DNA from: Xestospongia muta
Lineage: Eukaryota; Porifera; Demospongiae; Haplosclerida; Petrosiidae
Assembly (NCBI GenBank): GCA_963693285.1
Contig: OY848920.1
Coordinates: forward strand, 9,038,182 to 9,102,181
DNA length: 64,000 nucleotides
Direction of reading: 5' to 3'
Positions 18,301 through 30,964 of this stretch are shown here, in pieces. Positions within the stretch are counted from its first letter, which is position 1. Every line of letters starts with the position of its first letter. The position numbers and the translations under genes were made by a program. The notes beneath the pieces are model-generated. The model saw only the letters and a list, made by a program, of their open reading frames with translations. It was not told the DNA's origin and ran no database searches.

Positions 18301-19641
18301 GATTTCTTTCATCTTGAGAATAACACTGATATTGATGGTCATGTTACCTTTGGTGGTCTTAAAGGTCGTGCTCAACCCAAACAAGATCCACCTGTTGAAC
18401 GAGATCTACTACTTACATTAGAGGAAGTTTATAATGGCTGTACAAAGAAAATGAAAATATCACGAAAGGTAAGTATATATGCTAACACTATTGTCCTTAT
18501 ATTAATGGTAGCCTTTGTAGTATTGTATACAGTACATGTAGTTATGTACATGTATATACTGGTATTAAAGGGTATGATAAATTAATGTACTAGCTATCCT
18601 ATATACATGTAGTGTACTATAGTTAATACATGTAGTTATGTACATGTATCTACTGGTATTAAAGGGTGTGATAAATTAATGTATTAGCTATCCTATATAC
18701 ATGTAGTGTATTATAGTTAATACATGTAGTTATGTTTGTGTATCTACTGGTATTAAAGGGTGTGATAAATTAATGTACTAGCTATGCTATATACATGTAG
18801 TGTATTATAGTTAATACATGTAGTTATGTACATGTATCTACTGGTATTAAAGTGTATGATAAATTAATGTACTAGCTACCCTATATACATGTAGTGTATT
18901 ATAGTTAATACATGTAGTGATATTCACTAAACTATTGTAGAAGTTATTGTTTTTTTTATAGGTTTTAAATGATGATGGTCATACAACTAGTACACGTGAG
19001 AAAATATTGACAATTACAATACAAAAAGGTTGGAGAGAAGGTACTCGTATCACATTTCCAAAGGAAGGAGATCAAGGACCCAATAAAATCCCAGGTAAGG
19101 ACTGATATACTACATCCATTATCATCACACACAGCAATCATTATTCCATTGTATGTACATGGACACGACTACATGTATTAGTTCATATCTTCTTTAATTT
19201 ATTCTAAATTTTCTATTCTCATAGCTGACATTGTCTTTATAATAAAAGACCAACCACACCCCCAATATCATCGTGAAGGTCCTGACATTATCTACCAACC
19301 TATCATACCACTAGTCACTGTAAGGACATATAATATCTCTAACAATATACTTAACAATAATACTATTTAATTACTTTAATAATAGTCTCCATTATATTAT
19401 ATTATCTCTATAGGCTTTGACAGGAGGTGCCATTGACTTAACCACTTTAGATGGACGTCAGATAAGAGTACCTGTTACTGATGTTATCAGTCCTGGTCAT
19501 GAGACGAGAGTAAATGGAGAAGGCATGCCTTTAGTGGATGATCCAAAGAATAAGGGAGACCTGGTCATACGTTATGATGTCTTATTTCCTACTGTACTTA
19601 ACCCACAACAGAAAACACTCATTAGACAAGCACTAATATAA
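17645..19641 (+). CDS. DNAJB13: DNAJB13-like type II J-protein, eight exons
   Basis: This is an Hsp40 co-chaperone; DNAJB13 is the family member tied to the radial spokes of motile cilia. Exons: 17645-17712, 17769-17872, 17925-17996, 18110-18190, 18302-18468, 18962-19094, 19225-19319 and 19414-19641. The sum is 315 residues, almost exactly the length of human DNAJB13. The J domain begins [16 protein letters not shown] and has an intact HPD in [10 protein letters not shown]. Family landmarks are [80 protein letters not shown] and [17 protein letters not shown]. There is no Cys-rich zinc module and no long G/F region, as in type II proteins. It lies tail to tail with Roco gene A, and two broken copies lie at 28181 and 30734. 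Assignment to DNAJB13 rather than DNAJB1/4/5 rests on length and sequence likeness. Confidence 0.92.
18231..18298. repeat. CT microsatellite before DNAJB13-like exon 5
   Basis: About 34 CT repeats run directly into the CCAG acceptor of exon 5 and act as its polypyrimidine tract. Confidence 0.95.
18520..18915 (+). repeat. 94-bp tandem repeat in DNAJB13-like intron 5, about 4 copies
   Basis: Unit contains GTTATGTACATGTATCTACT, GGTATTAAAGGGTGTGATAA and CTATCCTATATACATGTAGT. Period is 94 bp. The duplicated gene copy at 28181 has only one unit at the same place (about 28940-29035). Confidence 0.9.
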
Positions 19642-20707
19642 CATGACATATTATTATAGTATGTGTTTTTTAAGAATAATATGCACTTCTAAAATCACAA
19701 TGTAACATTGTCTATAGTATTTGCTGTAAATATCAACTGGTCTAACTGCTAGCCAACAAATAGATTTTTCTTCTCTTTACAAACAAAAAATAAGATAATT
19801 AAAGTTCACTATTTAGTTTAAATCAATTCAACTATTAATCTAATTAGTTGAACTATATCCTGTTTACATAATATTGTTAGTATAATCTACTGTAATTAAA
19901 CCACTGTATATCTTACACATAATACCAGTGATAGTAGTATTACAATTATTAATATGAACACTTATTATGTATAAAAACTAATGTCACTGGCTCATAAGTA
20001 GTTACTGCTAGAGTTTCCTCCCTTAGCCAGACTTTGTACCTGTTAGCTGCACAGGATAATATCACTATATTTATCTGCTTATAATCTGAAGGTAATAGAC
20101 ACTGAGGGAGTCACAAGATATTACTACAGCTACTTTTACCAGTTTGTCTTGTCTTTCAATAAATTTATCTTAACTTTCTCAATCTTGTACAATATCCAAA
20201 TCAATTTTTAATACTTCAATATTAGCAAGAGTCTAGCCATTTACTTTAATACATGTACATGTAGATAATATAATTCCATTTAGGGTTGACATTTTATATA
20301 TACACAATCTTTAAAAAAATGACAATTTAATATCTGTATAATATTATACTCATATCATCTACATGAATTATCATGGTAATATCAAGTATAGCTCATTTTA
20401 AGTATTTTTACCATGTGGATATACTACAGAATATAATTTGACTTTGACTATCAATTGTACTACTAAAAATAATATTATCAACATGTACATGTATATTATC
20501 ATTACAGTAGGTAATTCATAACACTTGTTTCTATAATATATATGTTTGTAGAAGATAGGATAATCTACAAAGATCAACTTTAGTAAACAGGCCAAAAATC
20601 TGTGATATGTGTAATTAGTAATTAAAACAAAGATGACAATCTACAAAACAGCTCAAATTTGCATAAAATGTGTACTTGCAACAGGAGCAATATTTAGTCT
20701 GCATGTT
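19642..20707. other. Tail-to-tail spacer, DNAJB13-like / Roco A
   Basis: AT-rich non-coding sequence. Much of it (about 19680-20240) is the founder of a block that recurs downstream of Roco C, D and E (38560, 47225, 55625), with shared segments such as TGTCTATAGTATTTGCTGTA and GACACTGAGGGAGTCACAAG. No gene is seen. Confidence 0.7.
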
Positions 20708-23700
20708 CTAGAGATATCGTTGCTCTATCTCAGATGCAAGCCTTTCATTGGAGACAATACGAGAGCGAAGACAGGAGACAATTGTTTTCCATGTGTATGG
20801 TTTAGTAGGCTTTGGATTATTTTTCCAGAAATCAAGAACAGCATATAGTCGTTGTATATCATTATTACAAGTTTGGATAGATTGCAGGCGATAGTTTGGT
20901 ACTTCAAGATAAATACCGATCTCAAACCATTTATATGATGTTTCAGTTAATTCTTCTGCTAGCTGTGATGTTGTTAATTCACTGGAAGAGGCTGGATAAG
21001 GAGCTAACCAAAGACTTTCAGCCTCACTAGGTGAATACCAAACTGTACGAGGACATATAGAACAGATCACTTCTCCTTCTCTACCTATAGTAGCAATGTG
21101 TGATTTACTGCTACTTTGACAGCATTTATCAGCTCTGCAGTAGAATGCTTGCTCTGGAATGTTGATCTTGTATTTCCGATTCTTGATTACTTCCTTTAAA
21201 CCATCTTTAAACGTCTCTCGTATTTCAGGAAGATATTTCCTGAGGTATTCCACTTCAGCTGAAGAATGATAATGTACTTCAAGTTGATGAAATGAATCAA
21301 CTACAGTGACAGCAATACGTAGACCAGATATTTCAAAACTCACTGCATTGTTATGAGGAGTTTTAAGAGGTAGATCAGGATCATCAACTAATAGCTTGTA
21401 TCCTTTGTTTGATAGACAAACAACTAATGCACAAAACAATCCAGCAGGAACACATTTCTCTTTGAAGTGGTATAGCAATGGAGGTGTAAGAGAAATCTTA
21501 TTCAAGTCGTCATGAGCAAGAGGGGGCAATAGAGCAGGCATAAAAAACCTCTTGTCATCTAACTTTGAACAAATGTAGAGGAATTCAAAAATTCTGGTAA
21601 CCTCTATTTCTGTGAACACTCCAGGTATGTAATGCTTAGAGAAATCTTTCAAAATTTGTAATGACACAATACCCTTCTTCACCATTTCTTCATACTCCCC
21701 TCGATATGGTGGATACATTTGTTCTGTAAGTTCAGTCACTTTGTCAAGGAGTACTTGTGGTGTGGTGAACATTACATCTGGTAGTAAGTTGGGATAGTAA
21801 AGGATAAGATTGTACTTGGCAAGAAAGGTCAGAGCAGTACCAACTTCATCTTCGTTTTCAAACTGGTATCGTTTGGATATTTCTTTAACTTCTGCAAATG
21901 AGAAGACACAGCGATTGAGAGCTTGACTTTCCTTTTGAAGTGCTAGTTCTAGCACATGCCATCGTAGTGGAACATCAACTTCTTCAGATACTGATGATGC
22001 AATACACTTTCTTAGCTCACAAACTACAGGATCATCAAATTTACCTTCTACAGCTTGTAGACCATTAACAGGATATATACACTGTTTAAAACTAGAATCT
22101 CGAAACATCACTTGTTTCTTAGAGCCAAAGAACACTTCTACTAAATTTATTTCTTTGTCCTCTATTTTTTCTTCAATTGGTGATATTTGAAGTGATTCCT
22201 GGTACTTATCATAGTAAGTACCAACTAAAGCTATCTGCATTTTAGCTTCTGGTGTACAATGAAGTATTCGTGCCTGTCGCTTCAAAATTTCTAGGTTAGT
22301 TAGAGCATGAACACCAAGGCTAAGTTGTCTTCCATCTTTGGTCTCATAATCCATAAAAGGATGATCTGACAATTTCTCTGTTAATTTGAAGACTTGGAGA
22401 ATGACTGATGTATCTGGAATGAATGCTTGCAACACTTCTTGAAATTGTGGTTGTCCTCCAGAGTCTATGAAATAGATCCATTTTTGTTTGCTGTGAGAAA
22501 TGGATTCTGATACTCCCACACAGGTAATTAATTCAGAGATAGTTGTATCATCTACATCCATATCTGATGCTAAAATAGGGTCTTCCTCTTTGTCAAGGTA
22601 TTTCATTTCATTTGCAATCATGTTCATTAATAAAGTCTCATCCATCAACTCCCACTTCTCTCCATCGATCTGTCGATATCTATTATAACACACAGCACGT
22701 ATTGAACGTTCAGCACAAGATGTACTAGCTGATGACTCCACTGGAATACTACGTAGAAGACATTTGAGATGTGTCTTACCAACACGAGGAGGACCTTGAC
22801 AGAGACACTTGGTAAGACATAGTCGTACTCTTCTACTTTTCAATGCTTTCTCAACAGTAAATGCTCTTCTAGTTATGGAGTAAATATAATTTATTGTAAC
22901 TATTCAGACAATTTATAAAATATATAAAATGTGATTAACCTGTGATTAACACTAACCTGTTCAATTCAAACATTCCAATACTAAATTAATGATATCAATA
23001 AAATTAATTAAGAATAATATACTAACTTTCTCGATTGAGGTTGTTTCCTGTACATATAAAATTTATGTGCAAATAAAATAAATTATAAACTAATTACTAA
23101 CCTTATAAACTTGTAAAATTGTCTATTAGTAATTTAAGAACGTAATTATTATTATATATTTATCATTAACTAACTTCATCATATTTGGGTGTTCCCTATT
23201 AAAACAATAATGTACATGTACATGTGAATTTGATCATAGAACCACTAACCTTGCCAATTCCTGATTCATCCTAATAGTAAATTGGTCATATAAATTAACT
23301 TAAATTCATACAAAATCACTGCTAACCTTACCAAATCTGGGTGTTCTCTATTAAAACAATAATGTACATGTACATGTAAATTTGTATCATAGAACCACTA
23401 ACCTTGCAAATTCCTCATTCATCCTAATAGTAAATTGGTCATATAAATTAACTTAAATTTATATAAAATCACTGCTAACCTTTTCAAATCTGGGTGTTCC
23501 CTATTAAAACAATAATGTACATGTACATGTGAATTTGTATCATAGAACCACTAACCTTGCAAATTCCTGATTCATCCTAATAGTAAATTGGTCATATAAA
23601 TTAACTTAAAATTTATACAAAATCACTGCTAACCTTTCCAAATCTGGGTGTTCCCTATTAAAACAATAATGTACATGTACATGTAAATTTGTATCATAGA

Positions 23701-26700
23701 ACCACTAACCTTGCCAATTCCTGATTCATCCTAATAGTAAATTGGTCATATAAATTTACTTAAATTTATACAAAATCACTGCTAACCTTGCCAAATCTGG
23801 GTGTTCCCTATTAAAACAATAATGTACATGTACATGTAAATTTGTATCATAGAACCACTAACCTTGCAAATTCCTCATTCATCCTAATAGTAAATTGGTC
23901 ATATAAATTTACTTAAATTTATACAAAATCACTGCTAACCTTTCCAAATCTGGGTGTTCCCTATTAAAACATTAATGTACATGTACATGTAAATTTGTAT
24001 CATAGAACCACTAACCTTGCCAATTCCTGTTTCATCCTAATAGTAAATTGGTCATATAAATTTACTTAAATTTATACAAAATCACTGCTAACCTTGCCAA
24101 ATCTGGGTGTTCTCTATTAAAACATTAATGTACATGTACATGTAAATTTGTATCATAGAACCACTAACCTTGTCAATTCCTGATTCATCCTAATAGTAAA
24201 TTGGTCATATAAATTAACTTAAATTCATACAAAATCACTGCTAACCTTACCAAATCTGGGTGTTCTCTATTAAAACAATAATGTACATGTACATGTAAAT
24301 TTGTATCATAGAACCACTAACCTTGCAAATTCCTCATTCATCCTAATAGTAAATTGGTCATATAAATTAACTTAAATTTATATAAAATCACTGCTAACCT
24401 TTTCAAATCTGGGTGTTCCCTATTAAAACAATAATGTACATGTACATGTGAATTTGTATCATAGAACCACTAACCTTGCAAATTCCTGATTCATCCTAAT
24501 AGTAAATTGGTCATATAAATTAACTTAAAATTTATACAAAATCACTGCTAACCTTTCCAAATCTGGGTGTTCCCTATTAAAACAATAATGTACATGTACA
24601 TGTAAATTTGTATCATAGAACCACTAACCTTGCCAATTCCATATTCATCCTAATAGTAAATTGGTCATATAAATTTACTTAAATTTATACAAAATCACTG
24701 CTAACCTTGCCAAATCTGGGTGTTCCCTATTAAAACAATAATGTACATGTACATGTAAATTTGTATCATAGAACCACTAACCTTGCAAATTCCTCATTCA
24801 TCCTAATAGTAAATTGGTCATATAAATTTACTTAAATTTATACAAAATCACTGCTAACCTTGCCAAATCTGGGTGTTCCCTATTAAAACAATAATGTACA
24901 TGTACATGTAAATTTGTATCATAGAACCACTAACCTTGCCAATTCCTGTTTCATCCTAATAGTAAATTGGTCATATAAATTTACTTAAATTTATACAAAA
25001 TCACTGCTAACCTTGCCAAATCTGGGTGTTCTCTATTAAAACATTAATGTACATGTACATGTAAATTTGTATCATAGAACCACTAACCTTGCAAATTCCT
25101 GATACATCCTAATAGTAAATTGGTCATATAAATTTATTTAAATTTATACAAAATCACTGCTAACCTTTCCAAATCTGGGTGTTCCCTATTAAAACATTAA
25201 TGTACATGTACATGTAAATTTGTATCATAGAACCACTAACCTTGCCAATTCCTGATACATCCTAATAGTAAATTGGTCATATAAATTTATTTAAGTTTAT
25301 ACAAAATCACTGCTAACCTTGCCAAATCTGGGTGTTCCCTATTAAAACATTAATGTACATGTACATGTAAATTTGTATCATAGAACCACTAACCTTGCAA
25401 ATTCCTGATTCATCCTAATAGTAAATTGGTCATATAAATTAACTTAAATTTATATAAAATCACTGCTAACCTTTTCAAATCTGGGTGTTCCCTATTAAAA
25501 CAATAATGTACATGTACATGTGAATTTGTATCATAGAACCACTAACCTTGCAAATTCCTGATTCATCCTAATAGTAAATTGGTCATATAAATTAACTTAA
25601 AATTTATACAAAATCACTGCTAACCTTGCCAAATCTGGGTGTTCCCTATTAAAACATTAATGTACATGTACATGTAAATTTGTATCATAGAACCACTAAC
25701 CTTGCAAATTCCTGATTCATCCTAATAGTAAATTGGTCATATAAATTAACTTAAATTTATATAAAATCACTGCTAACCTTTTCAAATCTGGGTGTTCCCT
25801 ATTAAAACAATAATGTACATGTACATGTGAATTTGTATCATAGAACCACTAACCTTGCAAATTCCTGATTCATCCTAATAGTAAATTGGTCATATAAATT
25901 AACTTAAAATTTATACAAAATCACTGCTAACCTTGCCAAATCTGGGTGTTCCCTATTAAAACATTAATGTACATGTACATGTAAATTTGTATCATAGAAC
26001 CACTAACCTTGCAAATTCCTCATTCATCCTAATAGTAAATTGGTCATATAAATTTATTTAAATTTATACAAAATCACTGCTAACCTTTCCAAATCTGGGT
26101 GTTCCCTATTAAAACATTAATGTACATGTACATGTAAATTTGCATCATAGAACCACTAACCTTGCCAATTCCAGTTTCATCCTAATAGTAAATTGGTCAT
26201 ATAAATTTACTTAAATTTATACAAAATCACTGCTAACCTTTCCAAATCTGGGTGTTCCCTATTAAAACAATAATGTACATGTACATGTAAATTTGCATTG
26301 AAATATTAGCTATTTAAATATTTTTTTATTTTAGTTCTAGTTCTAGTCATAAAACAGTTAATTAACTAAAGGAGGCTGCTATTTTAATAACTACTTGTAT
26401 AAACTAAAATTGTTAAACATGGCTACAAAAGATTGTAAGGATTACCATACTCTATTTGATCCACAAGACTACCTAAAGTATTATACTGAAGTCACAGATA
26501 GTGCTTGGCTTTCGTATCCTCTAAAGGCTTTACATGGCTTGTTCCAATCTTATGGAACTACAAGTGTTGTGTTTTAGTACAGCAAAGGCATTTTAGTTGT
26601 AGTTATAGTACTTGAGAGTAAATTATTACTAGTTACAATTACAGTTATAATTTATTAATTAAGCCATAGCTTTAATTTTTTTAGTTATAGTATGATGTTC

Positions 26701-27897
26701 ATTATTTTATTTTAGTTATAGTTCTAGTTTTAGTTATGGTATTTATTAATAACTTTTCATAACAATCAAATAAGCAAAATCATTAAAGTAAAATTGCTTT
26801 GTTCACTCTAAGAAGCGTCTCTCTCCCTAAGGTTTGTCCACTCAAACAGTTACACTTCCCTCTACATACATCACCACTGACAGAAAACACCCTCTCTACT
26901 GGGGCAGAAGATGCAGGAACTGACAATTAAAAAGGTGTGGTCAAGTACTAGTACAATTTTCAATTTTTATTTTAGTTATAGTTGAAAGTAGATATTTTTA
27001 GTTACAGTTTTAGTTAGTTCTATATATAAGCTAAGTATTATAGTTTAGTTAACTAATAATGAAATTTGTTAATACTAAAATAGATTTAGTTATAGTTATA
27101 GTTAACTAACTCATCACTGGGAACTATATACTCCTGCTGGACTGAAAGTACTAGACTTTGGTTGTGGTCCTATACCAGTATATAAGTGTAGTACTACACC
27201 ATATGTATCAGAGATAGTGTTTGCTGAATATACTGAGAGAAATTGTGAAGTTCTTTAAATGTGGTTGTTAGATAAAGATCCTAAATCATTTGATTTTACA
27301 TCATTCTTCAAATATGTTGTTCAAGACTTAGAAGGCAAAGGAGAATTAAGAGACAAGATGAGTTAAGAGCTATATATTCATATTGTATCATGGTGTTACA
27401 TTAATTTACTGAAGTATACTGAAGATAATTTATTAAATTATTTCTAACTATAATGTCAATTAATGTATTATTGTAATAATTAGACACTATTATTATACTG
27501 TACAATAATGTACATACATCCTTGGATGCCCTCCTCTAGACACGCGGACAAATTTCAACTACCAACAAGTGTGTGGCTTACTCAGGCTCACACCACTATA
27601 ATGTCAGTTAATGTATTATTGTGATAATTATACAATTAGATCTGACTATTATTGATATGAATGTTATATCCTATGTTGGTATATACTTATTACTTACTCA
27701 TTGTCTTGAACTTCCTGTACTGTTTCCTCCTCTTCATGATCTTTATCAGAATGACTAGACCTACAAAAACAAACACACTATAAAACTACCAGACATAATG
27801 TTGTAACATCAACTAACAGTTCATCACTTGTAAGTTTTATTCTCTTGACCTTTACTTCTTCTTCGTCAATATCTTCATCAGGCCTTTTGTTAGCCAT
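20708..27897 (-). CDS. Roco A: acidic N-terminus, microexon heptad array, Roc-COR-Death protein
   Basis: This is a predicted intracellular GTPase-type signalling protein. The main exon (20708-22868) encodes, numbering from the Leu at 22843, a Walker A GPPRVGKT (17-24), a G3 motif DSGGQPQF (127-134), a weak G4-like VGTYYDKY (207-214), a COR region (about 290-480), a Cys-containing linker (567-602) and a C-terminal Death-like domain (about 625-711, with KWFEIGIYL and YTWKTIVSCL). The main exon opens with one base that completes a codon. Upstream exons match that phase: 22957-22980, 23027-23047, 23102-23122, then about 41 exons of 21 nt (23175-26258), exon 2 (27698-27760) and exon 1 (27818-27897, MANKRPDEDIDEEEVKVKR). 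The summed model is 3231 nt, exactly 1077 codons. The main exon is firm. The 5' structure is my reading of splice signals and phase. The neighbour in the long first introns is an antisense methyltransferase remnant. Confidence 0.8.
23175..26258 (-). repeat. Array A: ~153-bp tandem repeat holding about 41 microexons of 21 nt
   Basis: Each unit has two 21-nt segments. On the minus strand one is preceded by TTTTAATAG and the other by TACTATTAG; both are followed by GTTAGT or GTTAGC. Worked example: exons 23175-23195, 23250-23270 and 23327-23347, with introns of 54 and 56 nt. With phase one base/six codons/two bases they read EHPDLAR-type and MNQELAR-type heptads, and the AG|G junction codon is Arg. 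Of the other two frames, one hits TGA in every MNQELAR segment. Introns carry a palindromic ACATGTACATGT core. I counted 21 EHPD-type and 20 MNQE-type segments by eye. Confidence 0.85.
26419..27366 (+). pseudogene. NNMT/PNMT-family methyltransferase remnant, copy 1
   Basis: Two coding-like blocks lie antisense in the long intron of Roco A. The first (from 26419) reads MATKDCKDYHTLFDPQDYLK and on to WLSYPLKALHGLFQSYG, which resembles the N-terminus of nicotinamide N-methyltransferase. The second (about 27120-27366) holds the SAM-binding motif GLKVLDFGCGPIP and then VVQDLEGKGELRDK. The frame of the second block has a TAA at 27256-27258 where the copy at 62463 has CAA. The middle and C-terminal parts of a full methyltransferase are not seen, so this is a truncated and disabled copy. 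Confidence 0.7.
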
Positions 27898-28180
27898 CTT
27901 GACGTTAGCGGGTGGGGCACTTAATTATTGATTGAATAGTCAGAGATAATTATGTTGAGAATTCAGCTGGTATTGTTAGTCCTATCCAAGTCTTATGTTC
28001 TCGTTACGAAGAAAGAACTATATCAATCAGCTATTTATATAAAGGAGTTAACACAAAATGTGGGTAAGTCTTACCAGAAGACAGAGGATATTTTTTATAA
28101 AGCACAGTGCCAAATATGAATCTATGATTTATATATTTTCTATTATATATTTAAAATGATCATATCTTTCACGTTTGTAG

Positions 28181-28638
28181 ATATTGTAAGTTAGCACTCA
28201 AATATCATCCTGACTGCAATAAGGATCCTGGAGCTACAGAAAAATCACAAGAAATAGCAGAAGCTTATGATGTATTGTGTAATGGTAAGTAATGTCTTAT
28301 TATATTGTGGTATCTCATATCTATGTTCATTAATAGCATCTAGAAAAGCTATTTATGATAAGTTTGGAGAAGAAGGTTTGAAAAGAGGTGTCCCTGATGT
28401 TGAAGGAGGTACTGATCTGAATTAGTTAATACATGAATGGATGGATAAATAGATGAATGGATTAATAAATAGATTATTGGATGAAATGATGTTCAATTCT
28501 ATTGTTTGATATTTACAATAGAATTATCTGAGGGTTACACTTTTCATGGTGACGTCAATAAAGTTTTTAAGGAGTTCTTTGGTGAAAATAACCCTTTTGC
28601 AGGTTTGTCACCATTGATTCTGTGTGAACTCCTGATAT

Positions 28639-28702
<64 letters not shown>

Positions 28703-29764
28703 CAGATTTCTTTCATCTTGAGAATAACACTGATATTGATGGTCATGTTACCTTTGGTGGTCTTAAAGGTCGTGCTCAACCCAAACAAGATCCACCTGTT
28801 GAACGAGATCTACTACTTACATTAGAGGAAGTTTATAATGGCTGTACAAAGAAAATAAAAATATCACAAAAGGTAAGTATATGCTAACACTATTGTCATT
28901 ATATTAATGGTAGCTTTTGTAGTATTGTATACAGTACATGTAGTTATGTACATGTATTTACTGGTATTAAAGGGTGTGATAAATTAATGTACTAGCTATC
29001 CTATATACATGTAGTGTATTATAGTTAATACATGTATTGATGTTCACTAAACTATTGTGGAAGTTATTGTTTTATTTTCACAGGTTTTAAATGATGATGG
29101 TCATACAACTAGTACACGTGAGAAAATATTGACTGTTACAATACAAAAAGGTTGGAGAGAAGGTACTCGTATCACATTTCCAAAGGAAGGAGATCAAGGA
29201 CCCAATAAAATCCCAGGTAAGGACTGATATACTACATCCATTCATCATCACACACAGCAATCATTATTCCATTGTATGTACATGGACATGACTACGTGTA
29301 CTAGTTCATATCTTCTTTAATTTATTCTAAATTTTCTATTCTCATAGCTGACATTGTCTTTATAATAAAAGACCAACCACACCCCCAATATCATCGTGAA
29401 GGTCCTGACATTATCTACCAACCTATCATACCACTAGTCACTGTAAGGACATATAATATCTCTAACAATATACTTAACAATAATACTAGTTACTTACTTT
29501 AATAATAGTCTCCATTATCTTATATTATCTCTATAGGCTTTGACAGGAGGTGCCATTGACTTAACCACTTTAGATGGACGTCAGATAAGAGTACCTGTTA
29601 CAGATGTTATCAGTCCTGGTCATGAGACGAGAGTAAATGGAGAAGGCATGTCTTTAGTGGATGATCCAAAGAATAAGGGAGACCTGGTCATATGTTATAA
29701 TGTCTCATTTCCTACTGTACTTAACCCACAACAGAAAACACTCATTAGACAAGCACTAATATAA
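28181..29764 (+). pseudogene. DNAJB13-like copy 2, 5'-truncated
   Basis: This is a near-identical duplicate of exons 2 to 8 of the gene at 17645, with intron positions kept. Exon 1, which encodes helix I of the J domain, is missing: upstream sequence (27898-28180) is unrelated and offers no replacement Met exon that I can see. The J motif reads YHPDCNKD in place of YHPDRNKD. The last exon runs intact to its stop, with changes such as IRYDVLF to ICYNVSF. It lies head to head with Roco A exon 1. It is most likely a pseudogene, though a chimeric transcript starting in the divergent promoter region is possible. Confidence 0.8.
28642..28699. repeat. CT microsatellite in DNAJB13-like copy 2
   Basis: This is the counterpart of the CT tract at 18231-18298, shorter by a few units, again abutting the exon acceptor. 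Confidence 0.93.
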
Positions 29765-30149
29765 TATGACATATTATTATGGTATGTGTTTTTTAAAAAA
29801 ATATGCACTTCTAAAATCACAATGTAACATTGTCTATAGTATTTGCTGTTAACATCAACTGTTAGCCAACAAATAGATTTTTCTTCTCTTTACACACAAA
29901 AACAAGATACTTAAAGTTCACTATTTATTTTAAATCAATTCAACTATTAATCTAATCAGTTGAACTATATCTTGTTTACATAATATTGTTAGTATAATCT
30001 ACTGTAATTAGACCACTATATATCTTACACATGATACAGTGATATAGTAGTATTAAAATTTAATTTAAAAGATGTGAAATCTATGTAAGTTTGCATAAAA
30101 TGTGTACTTTTAACAGGAGCAGTATTTTAGTCTACTTGTTCTAGAGATA
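29765..30149. other. Duplicated DNAJB13-like 3' flank
   Basis: This is a copy of the spacer downstream of the intact gene (compare 19642-20050), shortened, leading into the Roco fragment. No gene is seen. Confidence 0.7.
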
Positions 30150-30555
30150 TCATTGCTCTATCTTAGATGGAAGGTTTTCATCAGAGACAATACGAGAGCG
30201 AAGAGAGGAGACAATTGTCTGCCATGTGTATGGTTTAGTAGGCTTTGGATTATTTTTCCAGAAATCAAGAACAGCATATATTTGCTGTACAACATCATCA
30301 TTACAACTTCGTATAGATTGCAAGCGATAATTTGGTACTTCAAGATAAATACCGATCTCAAACCATTTATGTGATATTTCAGTTAACTCTTCCATTAGTT
30401 GTGTTGTTGTTAATTCACTGGAAGAGGATGGATAAGGAGCTAACCAGACACTTTCAGCCTCCCTAGGTGAATACAAACAGTACGAGGACGCATAGAACAG
30501 ATCACTTCTCCTTCTCTACCTATAGTAGCAATATGTGGTTTACTGCTAACTTGAC
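30150..30555 (-). pseudogene. Roco 3' fragment (Death domain end only)
   Basis: This fragment encodes the last ~108 residues of the Roco family, from the region before the Death-like domain (WLAPYPSSSSELTTTQL) to the C-terminus (KPYTWQTIVSSL). One base is missing near 30474 relative to the intact genes, which shifts the frame, and homology ends abruptly near 30555. No P-loop or COR part is present. It is a truncated relic left by the segmental duplications. Confidence 0.85.
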
Positions 30556-30733
30556 TGTATGGCTATAGCTGTATATTGTGTGTATGTACATGTACATCAT
30601 TTTATGTATTAAGTAATTACTATTTTCTATTGTTAAGACAATAAAAGTACAATTTGTAAATCATAGTAGATATATTTAACAATACTTACATGAAGTAATA
30701 ACAAGGTCTATTATCTTAACAATATCTTTACAG

Positions 30734-30964
30734 GTATCAGCAGGAGATGCCATTGACTTGACCACTAGATGGATCGGATGTCAGATAAGAGTACCTGTTA
30801 CAGATGTTATCAGTCCTGGTCATGAGACAAGAGTAAATGGAGAAGGCATGCCTTTAGTGGATGATCCAAAGAATAAGGGAGACCTGGTCATATGTTATGA
30901 TGTCTCATTTCCTGCTGTACTTAACCCACAACAGAAGACACTCATTAGACAAGCACTAATATAA
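30734..30964 (+). pseudogene. DNAJB13-like last-exon fragment, copy 3
   Basis: This is a third copy of exon 8 only. After an acceptor-like TTTACAG it reads VSAGDAIDLTT, then a scrambled RWIGC in place of the parental LDGR, then the intact [20 protein letters not shown] and the usual end and stop. No upstream exons are nearby, so it cannot encode a J-protein by itself. Confidence 0.85.

Noticed and set aside
23175..26258. CRISPR-like array
   Set aside because: Regular spacing of repeats and variable short segments looks like one at first sight. The genome is eukaryotic, repeats and variable parts are bounded by splice sites, and the segments keep reading frame and similarity to each other.
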